A DNA stretch of 64,000 bases, taken from contig CAVUKN010000007.1 of the NCBI GenBank assembly GCA_963742105.1, forward strand, positions 868,001 through 932,000, written 5' to 3'. The position numbers and the translations under genes were made by a program. The number at the start of each line of letters is the position of its first letter. Positions within the stretch are counted from its first letter, which is position 1. This stretch comes from Gp6-AA40 sp963742105. Its GTDB lineage: Bacteria > Acidobacteriota > Vicinamibacteria > Vicinamibacterales > UBA2999. The notes beneath the pieces were generated by a model. It did no database searches. It saw nothing but the letters and a program-made list of their open reading frames with translations, and had not been told where the DNA came from. Below are positions 46,704-56,319 of the stretch, piece after piece.

Positions 46704-47843
46704 GCACGTTCCTCTCGTCTGATCACCAGCTCACGTTTCACGCTGGCGCTGTTGCTGGCATCGCATCGCGCACAATCGGTACAAGCTGTCAAAAGCGGGC
46801 GACGCTTAAGCGAACGCAGTCCTCCGGCGATCGCCCGTTGGCGTGAATGCCGCTCGTGGATCTGCAGTGGAGTCGCGTTGACAATTGTGGCTGGTCTGAG
46901 CGCGAAGCAATACTTCCTTCGGTGCAGGAGTCGTGACCGACTCTTTGTGTCGGCAATACGCGCGACCCGCGGGCTGACACTGATTGAGCTTCAATCGCGA
47001 GGACCGCGGGTGATCCCGTGGAGTTCGTCGACTGTGTAGGCGAATATCGGACCCAGGGCGCCGCGTGCGCCCGCCCGCGAGTGTGCCCTGCGGACTGTTC
47101 GTGCGCGGCCGGGACCGGCTTGAAGAGAGTCCGTCAGCAGCGTGTGCTTTCCAAAGTTGATCGCAGGCCGGTCCGGCCGGCGGTCGCAGATCTCCGACGC
47201 CGGTCGAAGCGATCAAGATGGGGCCGGCGCTTCTGACAGAGGCGGCCTCCGACTGCGCGACCGCCTAATCGGCTCGCTAACGCGATCATGCCCACCATGC
47301 GTGGCTTCCGTCGCGCGGCTGGCCCATCCAAACGTCAACGTAGCGAGCGTCTCGCAGGCGGACTATGCGAATTCGGCACACCTGGCCAAAAGGGATGCGA
47401 TGGTTGGGGAGAGAGCGGTCCGGAAGCAGAGATGTGAGGATGTCGCGGCATGAACTGCCTGTCGGCGCTTCGATCGCCTGGGGTGTTCGCGTCGCTCGCC
47501 CCCTGGTTTTTGACCAGTCTCGCGACGACCCCAATTTCCCTCAAATAGGCGGAGTGCAGTCGCCACGTCAGCGTTCGCTGCTGCAGTGGGAACAGCGGGG
47601 CCAGTCGAGCGCGAGAACCGTTGAGCCTGCCCGGAACGGGCATCAGTCCAAGATTCAGATGATGCAGGCGGGGATTTGCAGCTCACCTGACGAGTCTACG
47701 CACCAGGCTCATCAGCGTCATCCGCTGAACGCTGATGACGGATACAGGATTACAAGTAGCGGGCGTTTGCGAGCATCAGGAGGCACTCTGCGCGTCCTCT
47801 CCGGACAGTGCAAAGGGCCTTTCCTGATGCGCGCGGCCGTGGA
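46704..47843. other. 1.1-kb stretch with no recognised gene
   Basis: Both flanking genes are on the minus strand, so the right part is the 3' side of the gene ending at 47844 and the left part is the promoter side of the DUF3604 operon. Short frames exist on both strands, but none gives a recognisable protein. A perfect 10-bp-stem hairpin lies at 47709-47738 (TCATCAGCGT / ACGCTGATGA, 10-nt loop). The composition is slightly lower in GC than the flanking genes; it could be a decayed gene or insertion. Confidence 0.6.
47709..47738. terminator. hairpin downstream of the outer-membrane protein gene
   Basis: Perfect inverted repeat with arms 47709-47718 and 47729-47738. It lies about 106 bp beyond the stop of the minus-strand gene ending at 47844 and could terminate it, although no T-run is adjacent. 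Confidence 0.4.
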
Positions 47844-48494
47844 TTAGAACCGGAACCCGGCCAGTAACCTGACGTTCGATACGCCCCACGCGGTCGCCTT
47901 CATCTCGAAGAACGCCTTGCCGCGCGTCGCGCCCACGATAAAGTTGAAGCCAGCGTCGAAAGACGTATCGCCAAAGTCGAAGCGGCTCGTCGTCGTCGTC
48001 TCCCCGTCGCCGTTCGCAGGCGGGGTAGTGTTGCCGGTGTCGACCTCGGTTTCCGCCGAGAACCCCTGGTGGCTGATCGCGAAATTCGGGCCGCCGCCGA
48101 CGTAGGTGTGCCAATCATTCGCGGAACCAGGCATGGTGTACAGCATGTCAAGGTCGATTCCGACCTCGGTCGTCACTTCACCGAACGAGAGGTAGACCCC
48201 GGGCCTGAACCGCACCGTCGGCGAGAAAATCGGCCCGAAGCTGCCGAACACACCGAAGTTGATCAGTTCGGGATCGAGGGAGATGCCGCCTTGGACGCCG
48301 AGGTTCCATTTCTTGACGGCCTCCGTGACGGTGTTCTGGGCTCCCTGAGCAGGCGCCTGGTCGTTGGCGCTGACCTCGGTGGATGGGGACACGTCGGCGC
48401 GCGCCTGGAGCGTCGCCTCCTGCGCCAGCGCCATGCATGGGCAGAGGGCAGCCACTAGGGCGACCAGAACGAATGTGGAAAGGCGTCTCTTCAA
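47844..48494 (-). CDS. outer-membrane beta-barrel protein
   Basis: A 216-aa protein with a signal peptide (RLSTFVLVALVAALCPCMALA). A linker rich in Ala/Gln is followed by strands of a small barrel (KWNLGVQGGISLDPELINFG, TVRFRPGVYLSFGEVTTEVG, HTYVGGGPNFAISHQGF, FDAGFNFIVGATRGKAFFEM) and a terminal Phe (LLAGFRF) for BAM recognition. The start codon is TTG 48494, supported by an ideal AGGAGG five bases upstream and an immediate signal peptide. The ligand or role is unknown. Confidence 0.87.
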   Translation of the reverse strand: MKRRLSTFVLVALVAALCPCMALAQEATLQARADVSPSTEVSANDQAPAQGAQNTVTEAVKKWNLGVQGGISLDPELINFGVFGSFGPIFSPTVRFRPGVYLSFGEVTTEVGIDLDMLYTMPGSANDWHTYVGGGPNFAISHQGFSAETEVDTGNTTPPANGDGETTTTSRFDFGDTSFDAGFNFIVGATRGKAFFEMKATAWGVSNVRLLAGFRF

Positions 48495-48793
48495 CGGAAC
48501 CTCCTGGCAGTTTTAGGTCTGAGCCGAACTCGTTGCAACCGTCGCACCGCAACCGTGACTTTGCCGGAAATCACCGGTTTTTCGTCGATCACGGATTGCC
48601 GGTGCAAATATGTATAACCGAATACCGAGAGTCGATACAGCGGGCGGGCAGCATCGCGGCTGTCCGGCACCATGCCTTTCGATTTGCACTCCCGTCCATT
48701 GTCGTGCAACGGAGCACGACGCCTGCTCGAGCGATCCGTCGTTCCCCATCACCTTTCGGTGGGGCGTTTCGACCACTCGCCGGTGAAATGCCG

Positions 48794-49342
48794 CTATTTC
48801 TTCGCAGGCGTGACCGCGGCGAGAATTGCCTCCGTCCACGTGATGTCGACCTTGTCGCCGACCTTCAGTTGCTCCAGTGCCTTCTTGTCCTGGACCTTGC
48901 TCGAATAGCTCCAGCCACGCGGCCCGCTCAGCGCAATGGATGGCACGTTCATGTCGATTGCTGTCACTGTGGCGGTGATCGCCTGCTGCACTCCGATGGT
49001 TCCACCAGCTTTGCTCGCCCCGCGGTGCCCGGCGATTTCGAGCGTGTCCACGTCGGGTTCGCCGGCTGGCTTCTTCCGGACGATGATGTTCTCGTAGTAC
49101 GTCGCGCTGACCGCGTCGCCAGGATGAATGCTTGCGACCGCCGCACCTGCACCGAGTTGAACCGTCCGTAACTCACCCTCTTTGGTGCGGATGATCATCG
49201 TGCGGGTTGATTGTTCGACGGCTTCCACGGTTGCGGTGACAGTGATTTTTTCGCCGGGGATGACCTTGACCTGCGCTTGGGCCCTACTGGCGACGCCGAG
49301 CACCATTGTTCCACACACGACTGCAGCGGTGATTCGTGACAT
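48794..49342 (-). CDS. exported protein of unknown function
   Basis: A 182-aa protein with a signal peptide (RITAAVVCGTMVLGVASRAQ). The mature part consists of two similar beta-rich halves: GEKITVTATVEAVEQSTRTM with RTVQLGAGAAVASIHPGDAV, and QQAITATVTAIDMNVPSIAL with QLKVGDKVDITWTEAI, each of the type 'TATV..id...r.v.l......v.vGD.v...'. This repeats an OB-like or cupredoxin-partner layout, but I do not know the family. ATG 49342 is preceded by GGAGGTC; the frame is open to 49366. Confidence 0.8.
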   Translation of the reverse strand: MSRITAAVVCGTMVLGVASRAQAQVKVIPGEKITVTATVEAVEQSTRTMIIRTKEGELRTVQLGAGAAVASIHPGDAVSATYYENIIVRKKPAGEPDVDTLEIAGHRGASKAGGTIGVQQAITATVTAIDMNVPSIALSGPRGWSYSSKVQDKKALEQLKVGDKVDITWTEAILAAVTPAKK

Positions 49343-49370
49343 TGTCCTGACCTCCGTAGTATTCACGTTG

Positions 49371-50861
49371 TTATTGAGACTTCTGGCCGACTCCGGGATG
49401 GAGCGGAATGGTGACGCCGCGGAGCTCCTGCGCCGCAGATGTTCCGACTACCTCGGCGGTACGAACACGCAATTGAGGCATGCGCTTGAACACGAAGTCG
49501 CTTAACCGGGCCACTTCCGCCTCCGGGGCATCCTGCGTCGTGACCAGCAGCGTCGCCGATCCGACGGTGATCACGTCGTCTTTCTGTTGCGGGTACGTGT
49601 TGGCCGGCAGCCTCAATGGCGTCAGGCCGGGACGCGTTCGCACCAGCTGATCGACGGCATTGCCGGTGATCGGCAGCAGCCGCACACCCGTCGAAAGGGC
49701 CAGTTCCTGTAGTGCTCGCGTCGGCGCCGGCGCGGTGATGAACGCGGCATCGATCCTGCCGCCTTTCAATCGAGCGATCGCCTCGAGGGTTGGTTCTGAG
49801 CCGGCTTCCGACAGATCCGCTGGCGCGAGTCCGTACGCCGCGAGCACTCCGAGGGCATCGAATCGCGTTCCCGACGCCGGCGGTCCGATGTTGACGTTGC
49901 GGCCGCGCAGTTGCGCGAGAGTCTGGACCGGCGACTTGTCGAGGACGACGACGTGGACCGCTTCAGGGAACAGCGCCCCGACTGCCCGCAGCGTTTCGAT
50001 CGCGCCGCCATGTTCGAACGCATCCTCTCCGGCGAACGCTGCTGCCGCCACGTCACCCTGGACGAAGGCGTAGTCGGCGTCGCCGCTCGCCAGCAGCCGC
50101 GTGTTCTCGACGCTGCCGGCAGAGGTGCGCTGACGTAATTTCAAATTGGGAGCCGCCTGGTTGATGGCCGTGATGAGCGCGTCGCCCAGCCGTTCGTAGT
50201 CTCCGCCGGCGGGTCCGGTGGCAATCGTGAACGTGTGATTGCGACGCTGGACGCGGCGCTCGATGTTCTCCTGGGCCCGCGCCAGTTCGTCAGCGATGAT
50301 GTCGTCCTGTACCGCCGACGGCCCTGGTGGCGGAAGGTTCACCATGGCCGCCAGGCGATCGATCAGTTGCTTGGAACGCGACGGCGGACCATCACCCTCA
50401 TCATCGGCGGTGACCGTCGCAGCGGCGTGGGGTCTGACCGCCGAGACAGCGGTCCATCCCTGAGGCCCGTCCTCGTAGACGGCGGTTCCGTATGCCCGAA
50501 TGGTCTCGCCGGACTTGTTCTGCGCCTGCAGGCCGAACACGCCGCTCTCGTTGGCGCCCAGGGCAAATGCCACCGTGGACGGCGAGAGCTGGTCCCAGCC
50601 GCCGAACGTGTAGTCCTGTTTGAGCTTCAGAGTGGCATTGAAGTAGACCAGCACGCGGGATGCTCCCGCATCACTCGCCGGCATCGGCGAGCTGCCTTGC
50701 CGCCGCAGGGAAACGACCTCGAGGAGATCGGGCTTCACGTCGCGATCGAGGTGAGCCTGCAGATCGCTCTTCAGTCGGCCTTCGTCGGCGCCCCGTGAGC
50801 ACGCGGTGAGGCTCGCGGCCATGACGAGGAAGACGCACCGGCGCAGTGACGAGGCCATCAT
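49371..50861 (-). CDS. TAXI-family (TRAP-type) solute-binding lipoprotein
   Basis: A 496-aa lipoprotein (RRCVFLVMAASLTAC lipobox). Residues 25-205 are a variable domain with a helical segment. From about 230 it is a TAXI binding protein: NHTFTIATGPAGGDYERLGD, LRQRTSAGSVENTRLLASGD, ADYAFVQGDVAAAAFAGED, then LRGRNVNIGPPASGTRFDAL and GGRIDAAFITAPAPTRAL. TAXI proteins normally feed TRAP carriers for glutamate or C4 acids, but no TRAP membrane gene is here; the gene overlaps gltS by one base. ATG 50861 (or 50858) follows the gltS stop. Confidence 0.87.
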   Translation of the reverse strand: MMASSLRRCVFLVMAASLTACSRGADEGRLKSDLQAHLDRDVKPDLLEVVSLRRQGSSPMPASDAGASRVLVYFNATLKLKQDYTFGGWDQLSPSTVAFALGANESGVFGLQAQNKSGETIRAYGTAVYEDGPQGWTAVSAVRPHAAATVTADDEGDGPPSRSKQLIDRLAAMVNLPPPGPSAVQDDIIADELARAQENIERRVQRRNHTFTIATGPAGGDYERLGDALITAINQAAPNLKLRQRTSAGSVENTRLLASGDADYAFVQGDVAAAAFAGEDAFEHGGAIETLRAVGALFPEAVHVVVLDKSPVQTLAQLRGRNVNIGPPASGTRFDALGVLAAYGLAPADLSEAGSEPTLEAIARLKGGRIDAAFITAPAPTRALQELALSTGVRLLPITGNAVDQLVRTRPGLTPLRLPANTYPQQKDDVITVGSATLLVTTQDAPEAEVARLSDFVFKRMPQLRVRTAEVVGTSAAQELRGVTIPLHPGVGQKSQ

Positions 50862-52069
50862 CAGAACCCGAACATCGGCAGGGCGAGATACCCCTGAATC
50901 ATCAGCGCGTTGATGATGTCGATGAAGAACGCGCCGACCATCGGCACGATCACGAAGGCGAGCGGTGACGGGCCGCGCCGTTCCGTGACCGTCTTCATGA
51001 TGGCGAGTGCCGCTGCCGTGGACGACAGCGCGAAGCCGACATGACCGGCCGCCAGAATCGCCGCGTCGTAGTCCCTGCCCATCACACGATAGGTGACGAA
51101 GATGGCGTACAGGGCCATCGCCAGCATCTGCAGGGCGAGGATGACGAACAGCGGACCCGCCAGGTTGATCAGTTGCATCAACTGCATGCCCATCAGCGCC
51201 ATCGTCAGGAACAGCGACAGCGCGACACCGCCGAGCAGATCCACGGTGGCCTCGCTGACGCGCATCCCTTTCGTCAGTGACGTCGTGTTGCGAATCAGCA
51301 CGCCGAATAGCAGGCAGAACAGGAAGTCCGGCAGGATGATGCCGGTGGCCTGGAAGGCCTTGGCGAGCACTTTGCCGACCGCGAGACACAACAGAATCGA
51401 GAAGAGCGTGTTGAGCACCGATTGCACCGTAATCGGATCGCCGGATTCGATCACCGTGGTGGTTGGTTGCAATTCGCTCCCGGTGGACTTCGGGGTGAGC
51501 TTGTAGCGGGTGACAAGGAATTCCGCGAGCGGTCCGCCGAGGATGGAGCCGAGGACCAGGCCGGCGGTCGCGCAGGCCATCGTCAGCTCCATCGCGCCCG
51601 CGATGTTCATCGTTTCGCCGAACCGTCCGCCGTAGGCGGCCCCCGTGCCGTGACCACCGGTCAAGGTGATCGAACCGCCCAGCAGGCCAACGACCGGATG
51701 CAGATCCATTGCCCTGGCGGCGGCGATGCCGACGAAATTCTGCACCGCGATGAAGACCGCGGACACCAGGAGGAAGATCGCGAGCTTCGGCCCCCCCTTC
51801 AAGAGCATCCGCGCATCGGCCGAGAGTCCGACGGTGGTGAAGAACATGAGCAGGAGGTTGTCCCGCAGGCTCATGTCGAAGCCAATCTTGATTCCGCCGA
51901 AGGCGTCCAGGAGTGCGAGGAGGACCGCGACGATCACGCCCCCCACCACCGGCGCGGGAATGCTGAACCTTTTGAGGAAGCCCACCCGCCCGACGAGCGC
52001 CCGGCCGCCGAACAGCACGACGAACGCCGCCAGGATGGTGAAGAGCAGGTCGAGTTGGACTGGTCTCAC
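50861..52069 (-). CDS. gltS: sodium/glutamate symporter
   Basis: A 402-aa ESS-family carrier that imports glutamate with Na+. It has about ten segments in two inverted halves, each with a re-entrant loop; the first is GGSITLTGGHGTGAAYGGRF near residue 140 and the second is AILAAGHVGFALSSTAAALA near 335. VQLDLLFTILAAFVVLFGGR is the first helix. The GTG at 52069 gives the usual length of about 400 aa and starts RPVQLDL; longer starts would only add shadow sequence. The stop overlaps the TAXI lipoprotein gene, so both are made from one transcript. Confidence 0.93.
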   Translation of the reverse strand: MRPVQLDLLFTILAAFVVLFGGRALVGRVGFLKRFSIPAPVVGGVIVAVLLALLDAFGGIKIGFDMSLRDNLLLMFFTTVGLSADARMLLKGGPKLAIFLLVSAVFIAVQNFVGIAAARAMDLHPVVGLLGGSITLTGGHGTGAAYGGRFGETMNIAGAMELTMACATAGLVLGSILGGPLAEFLVTRYKLTPKSTGSELQPTTTVIESGDPITVQSVLNTLFSILLCLAVGKVLAKAFQATGIILPDFLFCLLFGVLIRNTTSLTKGMRVSEATVDLLGGVALSLFLTMALMGMQLMQLINLAGPLFVILALQMLAMALYAIFVTYRVMGRDYDAAILAAGHVGFALSSTAAALAIMKTVTERRGPSPLAFVIVPMVGAFFIDIINALMIQGYLALPMFGF

Positions 52070-52341
52070 AACTGTCTGGGAAGGAGCGTAATGAGCCGCC
52101 CGCAGGGCTCCTATGCGTTTTCGGCGTGGCGTTGGCTGCGGCTTTCGCTCCTGCATGCGGAAGCGCCGCCGCCGCGTCTTCCTCGGTTGGTCGGCCCATG
52201 ATCCTAGAGGCGGCGCTGCTCATTTCGCATAGCCCGGCCGGCGAACCGGCATCCATCATTCAGCAGGAAGGCAGGCATTTCGCCCTGCCTGCTCGTCGAG
52301 CTGCATGGCGCCGCGCGTCGTCATCCAGCGAGGAGCGCAAG

Positions 52342-54027
52342 ATGATGGACTTCTTCGTCGCGGCGTTACGGGAGCACCAGGAACTGACGATCTTCCTCAC
52401 GCTGGCGGTGGGGTTCACCATCGGCCGGCTCCGCTTTGGCTCATTCAGCCTCGGCACGGTCGTCGGCACCCTGCTCGCCGGTGTCGTCATCGGGCAGCTC
52501 GATATCAAGGTGGCGCCGGTCGTCAAGAACGTCTTCTTCGATCTGTTCCTGTTCACCATCGGTTACAAAGTGGGGCCGCAGTTCTTCCGCGGATTGAAGA
52601 AAGACGCGCTCCCGCAGCTGGCGGTCACCGTCGTGCTGTGCGTGACGTGCCTCGTGTGCGCGGTCGTGGCGTCGACGCTTCTCGGGTACGACGTGGGTAC
52701 TGCCGCCGGACTGTTAGCCGGGGCCTTCACGGAATCCACGGTCATCGGAACCGCCGGCGATGCCATCAACCGGCTTGCGCTTCCCGACGCCGAGAAGACC
52801 GTGTTGGTGAACAACATCCCGATCGCCTACGCCGTGACGTACCTCGTTGGGACAGCGTTCATCGTGTGGTTCTACCCGAATGTGGCGCCTCGGCTGTTGG
52901 GCATCGACCTGAAGGCGGCGAGCAAGAAGCTGCAGGCCGAGACGTCAGGTGGCGACCAGCCTGAGCCGGGCAGGATGTCCGCCCTGCAGCGGTTCTCCGC
53001 CCGCGCCTATCGTGTGACGGCCGAGCAACTGCTGGACCGGACCGTTGCCTCGATCGAGACGCTGCCGGTGACTCAACGCGCGTTCATCACCAGGATCCGA
53101 CGCGCCAACGCGCTCCTGGACGCGGGTCCCGACACGATCATCCACGCCGGCGATATCGTCGCGGTGACGACCCGGACCGAGTCGCACGCGGCACGCGGAA
53201 CCGAAGTCGGCGAGGAGGTCAACGACCCGGAGCTGCTCGACTTTCGCGTGGAGGCCGTCGACGTTGTGGTGACGAACAAGGCGATGGCCGGCAAGTCGCT
53301 CGGTGAGCTGGCGACGCTCGAGTCCGCACGCGGTGTGTTCCTCCGTTCGATCACGAGAGTCGGCGAGTCGATCCCGTTCACCGCCACAACTCGCATCGAC
53401 CGCGGCGACGTCCTCAACCTCATTGGGGCCGAGCCGTGCGTCGAGCGCGCGGCGAAGGAATTCGGTTACGCGGATCGGCCGAGTGTTGCCACTGACATGG
53501 TCTTCGTTGGCGTCGGCATTCTGATCGGTGGACTCGTCGGGCTGCTGTCGATCACGGTCGGCGGACTTCCGCTCACGCTGACCGCGAGCGGTGGCGCGCT
53601 GATCATGGGGCTGGTATTCGGCTGGCTCCGCGCCGTGTGGCCGACCTTCGGCCGGATTCCCGAACCGGCGATGTGGGTGTTCGAGACGGTGGGACTGACG
53701 GTGTTCATCGCCGTGGTCGGTCTCGGCGCGGGCCCGAGCTTCGTCAAGGGGCTGCAGACTTCGGGTGTGAGCCTGGTTCTCGTCGGACTGATCGTGGCCA
53801 TCGTGCCTCACGTGACGGCACTCCTGTTCGGCCGCTACGTCCTCAAGATGAATCCGGTAATTCTCCTCGGGGCCTGCTGTGGAGCGGGGACCATCACCGC
53901 CGCGCTCCGCGCGGTGCAGGAGGAAGCGGAGAGTCCCCTTGCCGCGATTGGCTATACGGTGCCGTACGCGCTCGGCAACATCTTGCTGACTGCATGGGGG
54001 CCGGTCATCGTGGCCTTGATGCGGTAG
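52342..54027 (+). CDS. aspartate:alanine exchanger-family transporter (AspT/YidE)
   Basis: A 561-aa transporter of the AAE family. Two membrane halves (residues 1-170 and 390-561; GRLRFGSFSLGTVVGTLLAG and GGLPLTLTASGGALIMGLVF) flank two RCK_C (TrkA-C) cytoplasmic domains (TRIRRANALLDAGPDTIIHA... and KSLGELATLESARGVFLRSI). The motif AGLLAGAFTESTVIGTAGDA marks the first half-site. It is a paralogue of the aspT gene at 61,450, and might exchange a related amino-acid pair. The ATG at 52342 follows GAGGAGCGC. It is divergent from gltS, 272 bp apart. Confidence 0.88.
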   Translation: MMDFFVAALREHQELTIFLTLAVGFTIGRLRFGSFSLGTVVGTLLAGVVIGQLDIKVAPVVKNVFFDLFLFTIGYKVGPQFFRGLKKDALPQLAVTVVLCVTCLVCAVVASTLLGYDVGTAAGLLAGAFTESTVIGTAGDAINRLALPDAEKTVLVNNIPIAYAVTYLVGTAFIVWFYPNVAPRLLGIDLKAASKKLQAETSGGDQPEPGRMSALQRFSARAYRVTAEQLLDRTVASIETLPVTQRAFITRIRRANALLDAGPDTIIHAGDIVAVTTRTESHAARGTEVGEEVNDPELLDFRVEAVDVVVTNKAMAGKSLGELATLESARGVFLRSITRVGESIPFTATTRIDRGDVLNLIGAEPCVERAAKEFGYADRPSVATDMVFVGVGILIGGLVGLLSITVGGLPLTLTASGGALIMGLVFGWLRAVWPTFGRIPEPAMWVFETVGLTVFIAVVGLGAGPSFVKGLQTSGVSLVLVGLIVAIVPHVTALLFGRYVLKMNPVILLGACCGAGTITAALRAVQEEAESPLAAIGYTVPYALGNILLTAWGPVIVALMR

Positions 54028-54258
54028 GCTCGTCTGAGTCCGCGACGAGGGTCGCCTCGGCACGTGTTCAGGGATTCTTCGCTGTCAGCTCGTTCTTCCC
54101 ACCCGCGCGGAAGCATCCGCCGGGATTGCATAGGCGAGGCCTCGACCCGCGGCGACAGTGTTCGCAGATAGCACGCGGCGTCATCAGGTGATTCGAGTTC
54201 GCGACGCACCTGCAAATGCCAGCGCAGGTGCCAGGGCCACCATCGACGAGAGGGAGAC

Positions 54259-54837
54259 ATGGACTTTCTCACACACGCCTCGAGGCTCCGGCGAACGCGA
54301 CGCGGCGTCCCGCGTTGTCGACTGCTTCTCGGCCTGGCCTTCGCTGCCGCGGCTTGCGGGCCGGCGAGACAGTCGCCGAACCCAGCCCCACCGTCGAGCG
54401 GCGGGCTCGAGTTCACTGGCTCGTGGAGCGGCCTCGGCAGCCGTCACACGATTTCCCTCGGGGCGGAGCGTTCCGGCTCGATCGTCGATCTGAAGGGCAC
54501 GATGCTGCTCGCCGGTTCGGGGCGGCCCGGCGTCGGATTCCAGTCCGAAGTGATTGGACTCACCGACAGCGGCACCGGTTTTCAGGGCCGCAGCGTCTGG
54601 ACAGACGAGCACGGTGATCAGGTGTTCAGCTCGCTCACGGGCGAAGGCACCGCGGCGAAAAATCGCATCGCAGGCACGATCCTGTCCGGCACCGGCCGAT
54701 ACGCCGGCATAACCGGCTCCTACGAATTCTCCTGGCAGTGGGTGATGGAGGGCGAGGAGGGTACTGTCCAGGGGCGCGCCGTCGACTTGCAAGGGCGCGT
54801 TCGGGTTGCCGCCGCAGAAGGGGAGTCAAAACGATGA
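54259..54837 (+). CDS. lipoprotein of unknown function
   Basis: A 192-aa lipoprotein (lipobox LAFAAAAC, Cys about residue 33). The mature part has a beta-rich pattern (LEFTGSWSGLGSRHTISLGA, SGSIVDLKGTMLLAGSGRPG, SVWTDEHGDQVFSSLTGEGT, ISLSGTGRYAGITGSYEFS-like GTILSGTGRYAGITGSYEFS), resembling small calycin-like or allene-oxide-cyclase-like barrels that carry GTG.YAg..G. GAGAGGGAGAC precedes the ATG. The stop overlaps the start of the DASS carrier gene (ATGA at 54834). Confidence 0.8.
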   Translation: MDFLTHASRLRRTRRGVPRCRLLLGLAFAAAACGPARQSPNPAPPSSGGLEFTGSWSGLGSRHTISLGAERSGSIVDLKGTMLLAGSGRPGVGFQSEVIGLTDSGTGFQGRSVWTDEHGDQVFSSLTGEGTAAKNRIAGTILSGTGRYAGITGSYEFSWQWVMEGEEGTVQGRAVDLQGRVRVAAAEGESKR

Positions 54838-56303
54838 GCACCGGAGTCGTCGATTCCGAAACCGGCCGCCCCCACGAGCCCCGCCGCGTCAGACTTCCTG
54901 GGCTGACCTGGGGCATGCGCCTCAAACGCGTGATGCCATTCGCGCTGGCGCTCATCATCTGGTTCTCCCCGGTTCCGGCCGGGCTCACCGCGCCGGCCTG
55001 GCACCTGTTTGCGGTCTTCGCCGCCGCCATCGCGTCGGTGCTGATCAATGCGTTCCCGCTGCTCACCGCCTCGATGCTCGCGGTGGGCGCTATCGTCCTC
55101 ACCGGAACGATCAAGCCGGAGCAGGCGTACTCGGGTTTCGCGAATTCGAGCGTGCTGCTGGTGGTGATCGCCTTCATCGTCGCGCAAGCGGTCGTGAAGT
55201 CGGGCCTGGGCCGACGCATCAGCCTGTTCATGGTCAGCCGGTTCGGTGGCTCCTCCCTTGGGCTCGCTTACAGCATCGTGCTCACCGACGCGGCGATCGC
55301 GCCCGCCTTCCCCAGCAACACCGCCCGCGGCGGTGTGCTGTTCCCAATCGTGCTATCCGTCGCGCGAGGAGCCGGCTCGAAAGCCGAGGATGCCGAGACC
55401 CGGCATCTTGGCGGCTATCTCATGTTCTGTTCGATGGCCGGTCTCGCAGTGTCCTCGGCGCTGTGGATGACGGCCACCTCGGCGAACCCGATCGCCGTGC
55501 AGATCGCTCAGCAGGCGGGGCTCCAGATCGACTTCGGAAAGTGGCTTCTTGCCTCGGCAGTCCCCTCGCTCACGGCGATCCTCCTGCTCCCCTTGATCGT
55601 CATCAAGCTCTTTCCACCGCGGGTGGGTAAGACACCGGAGGCCCCGGCGGCGGCCCGGCGGGAGCTCGCTGGCATGGGCAGCATGTCGCGGGAGGAGTGG
55701 ATCACGGCGGGAACCTTCGTGCTGATGGTCGCGGGCTGGATTTTCGGTAACACGTTGCACTTGAACACGACCAGCGTCGCATTCATGGGGTTCGGCGTGC
55801 TGCTGTTCCTGGGCGTGATCACGCTCGATGACATCACCAAACAGGGCGACACGCTGGTCACCTTCTTCTGGCTGGCGGTGCTCTTTGCGATGAGCGGGCA
55901 ATTGAACGAGCTCGGCTTCATGGGCTACGTCGGCGAACGCCTCGCCTCCAGCCTGGCCGGCCTCTCGTGGCCGGCGTTGTACTTGACCCTGGTCGTCCTC
56001 TACGTCCTCATCCACTACATGTTCGTCAGCCAGACGTCTCAGGTACTGGCCTTGTTCGGCGTCTTCCTCGACGTCGGCACGAAGGGCGGAGTGCCGCTGC
56101 CACTGATGGCCTTCGCGCTGCTCTTCGCCAGCAGCTACTTCTCGGTGATCACGCCGCAGGGCGGCAGCCAGAACATCATCTTCGCCGCGAGCGGCTATCT
56201 GACACAGCGCGAGCTCTATAAACTCGGCGCGATCATTACCCTTGTGTTCCTGGCCATCTACCTGGTGGTCGGCTCGCCGTGGGTATATTTCGTGATGCGA
56301 TAA
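54834..56303 (+). CDS. DASS-family Na+/dicarboxylate (2-oxoglutarate/malate-type) symporter
   Basis: A 489-aa divalent anion:Na+ symporter of the bacterial/plastid DiT1 branch. It shows about 12 segments, IKPEQAYSGFANSSVLLVVI near 95, PSNTARGGVLFPIVLSVARG near 165, ATSANPIAVQIAQQAGLQID near 215, and the C-terminal SYFSVITPQGGSQNIIFAAS near 440. The paired SNT/TPQG motifs are the Na+ and carboxylate sites. It probably takes up malate, 2-oxoglutarate or related acids. ATG 54834 overlaps the lipoprotein stop; the two are probably one operon. Confidence 0.9.
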   Translation: MSTGVVDSETGRPHEPRRVRLPGLTWGMRLKRVMPFALALIIWFSPVPAGLTAPAWHLFAVFAAAIASVLINAFPLLTASMLAVGAIVLTGTIKPEQAYSGFANSSVLLVVIAFIVAQAVVKSGLGRRISLFMVSRFGGSSLGLAYSIVLTDAAIAPAFPSNTARGGVLFPIVLSVARGAGSKAEDAETRHLGGYLMFCSMAGLAVSSALWMTATSANPIAVQIAQQAGLQIDFGKWLLASAVPSLTAILLLPLIVIKLFPPRVGKTPEAPAAARRELAGMGSMSREEWITAGTFVLMVAGWIFGNTLHLNTTSVAFMGFGVLLFLGVITLDDITKQGDTLVTFFWLAVLFAMSGQLNELGFMGYVGERLASSLAGLSWPALYLTLVVLYVLIHYMFVSQTSQVLALFGVFLDVGTKGGVPLPLMAFALLFASSYFSVITPQGGSQNIIFAASGYLTQRELYKLGAIITLVFLAIYLVVGSPWVYFVMR

Positions 56304-56319
56304 CGAAGGCATCAGGGGG

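Noticed and set aside
46971..46991. GLTLIEL prepilin-like motif in a gene-free region
   Set aside because: The expected long hydrophobic helix does not follow (it continues QSRGPRVIPW and stops), so it is most likely chance.
44550..47039. Long plus-strand frame (829 codons) opposite the DUF3604 gene
   Set aside because: Composition is typical of an antisense shadow in high-GC DNA, and the minus-strand gene has clear family motifs throughout.
49371..52259. A 962-aa protein covering both the TAXI lipoprotein and the gltS region
   Set aside because: The first 460 residues are the out-of-frame shadow of gltS; the lipoprotein signal peptide at 50861 marks the true start.
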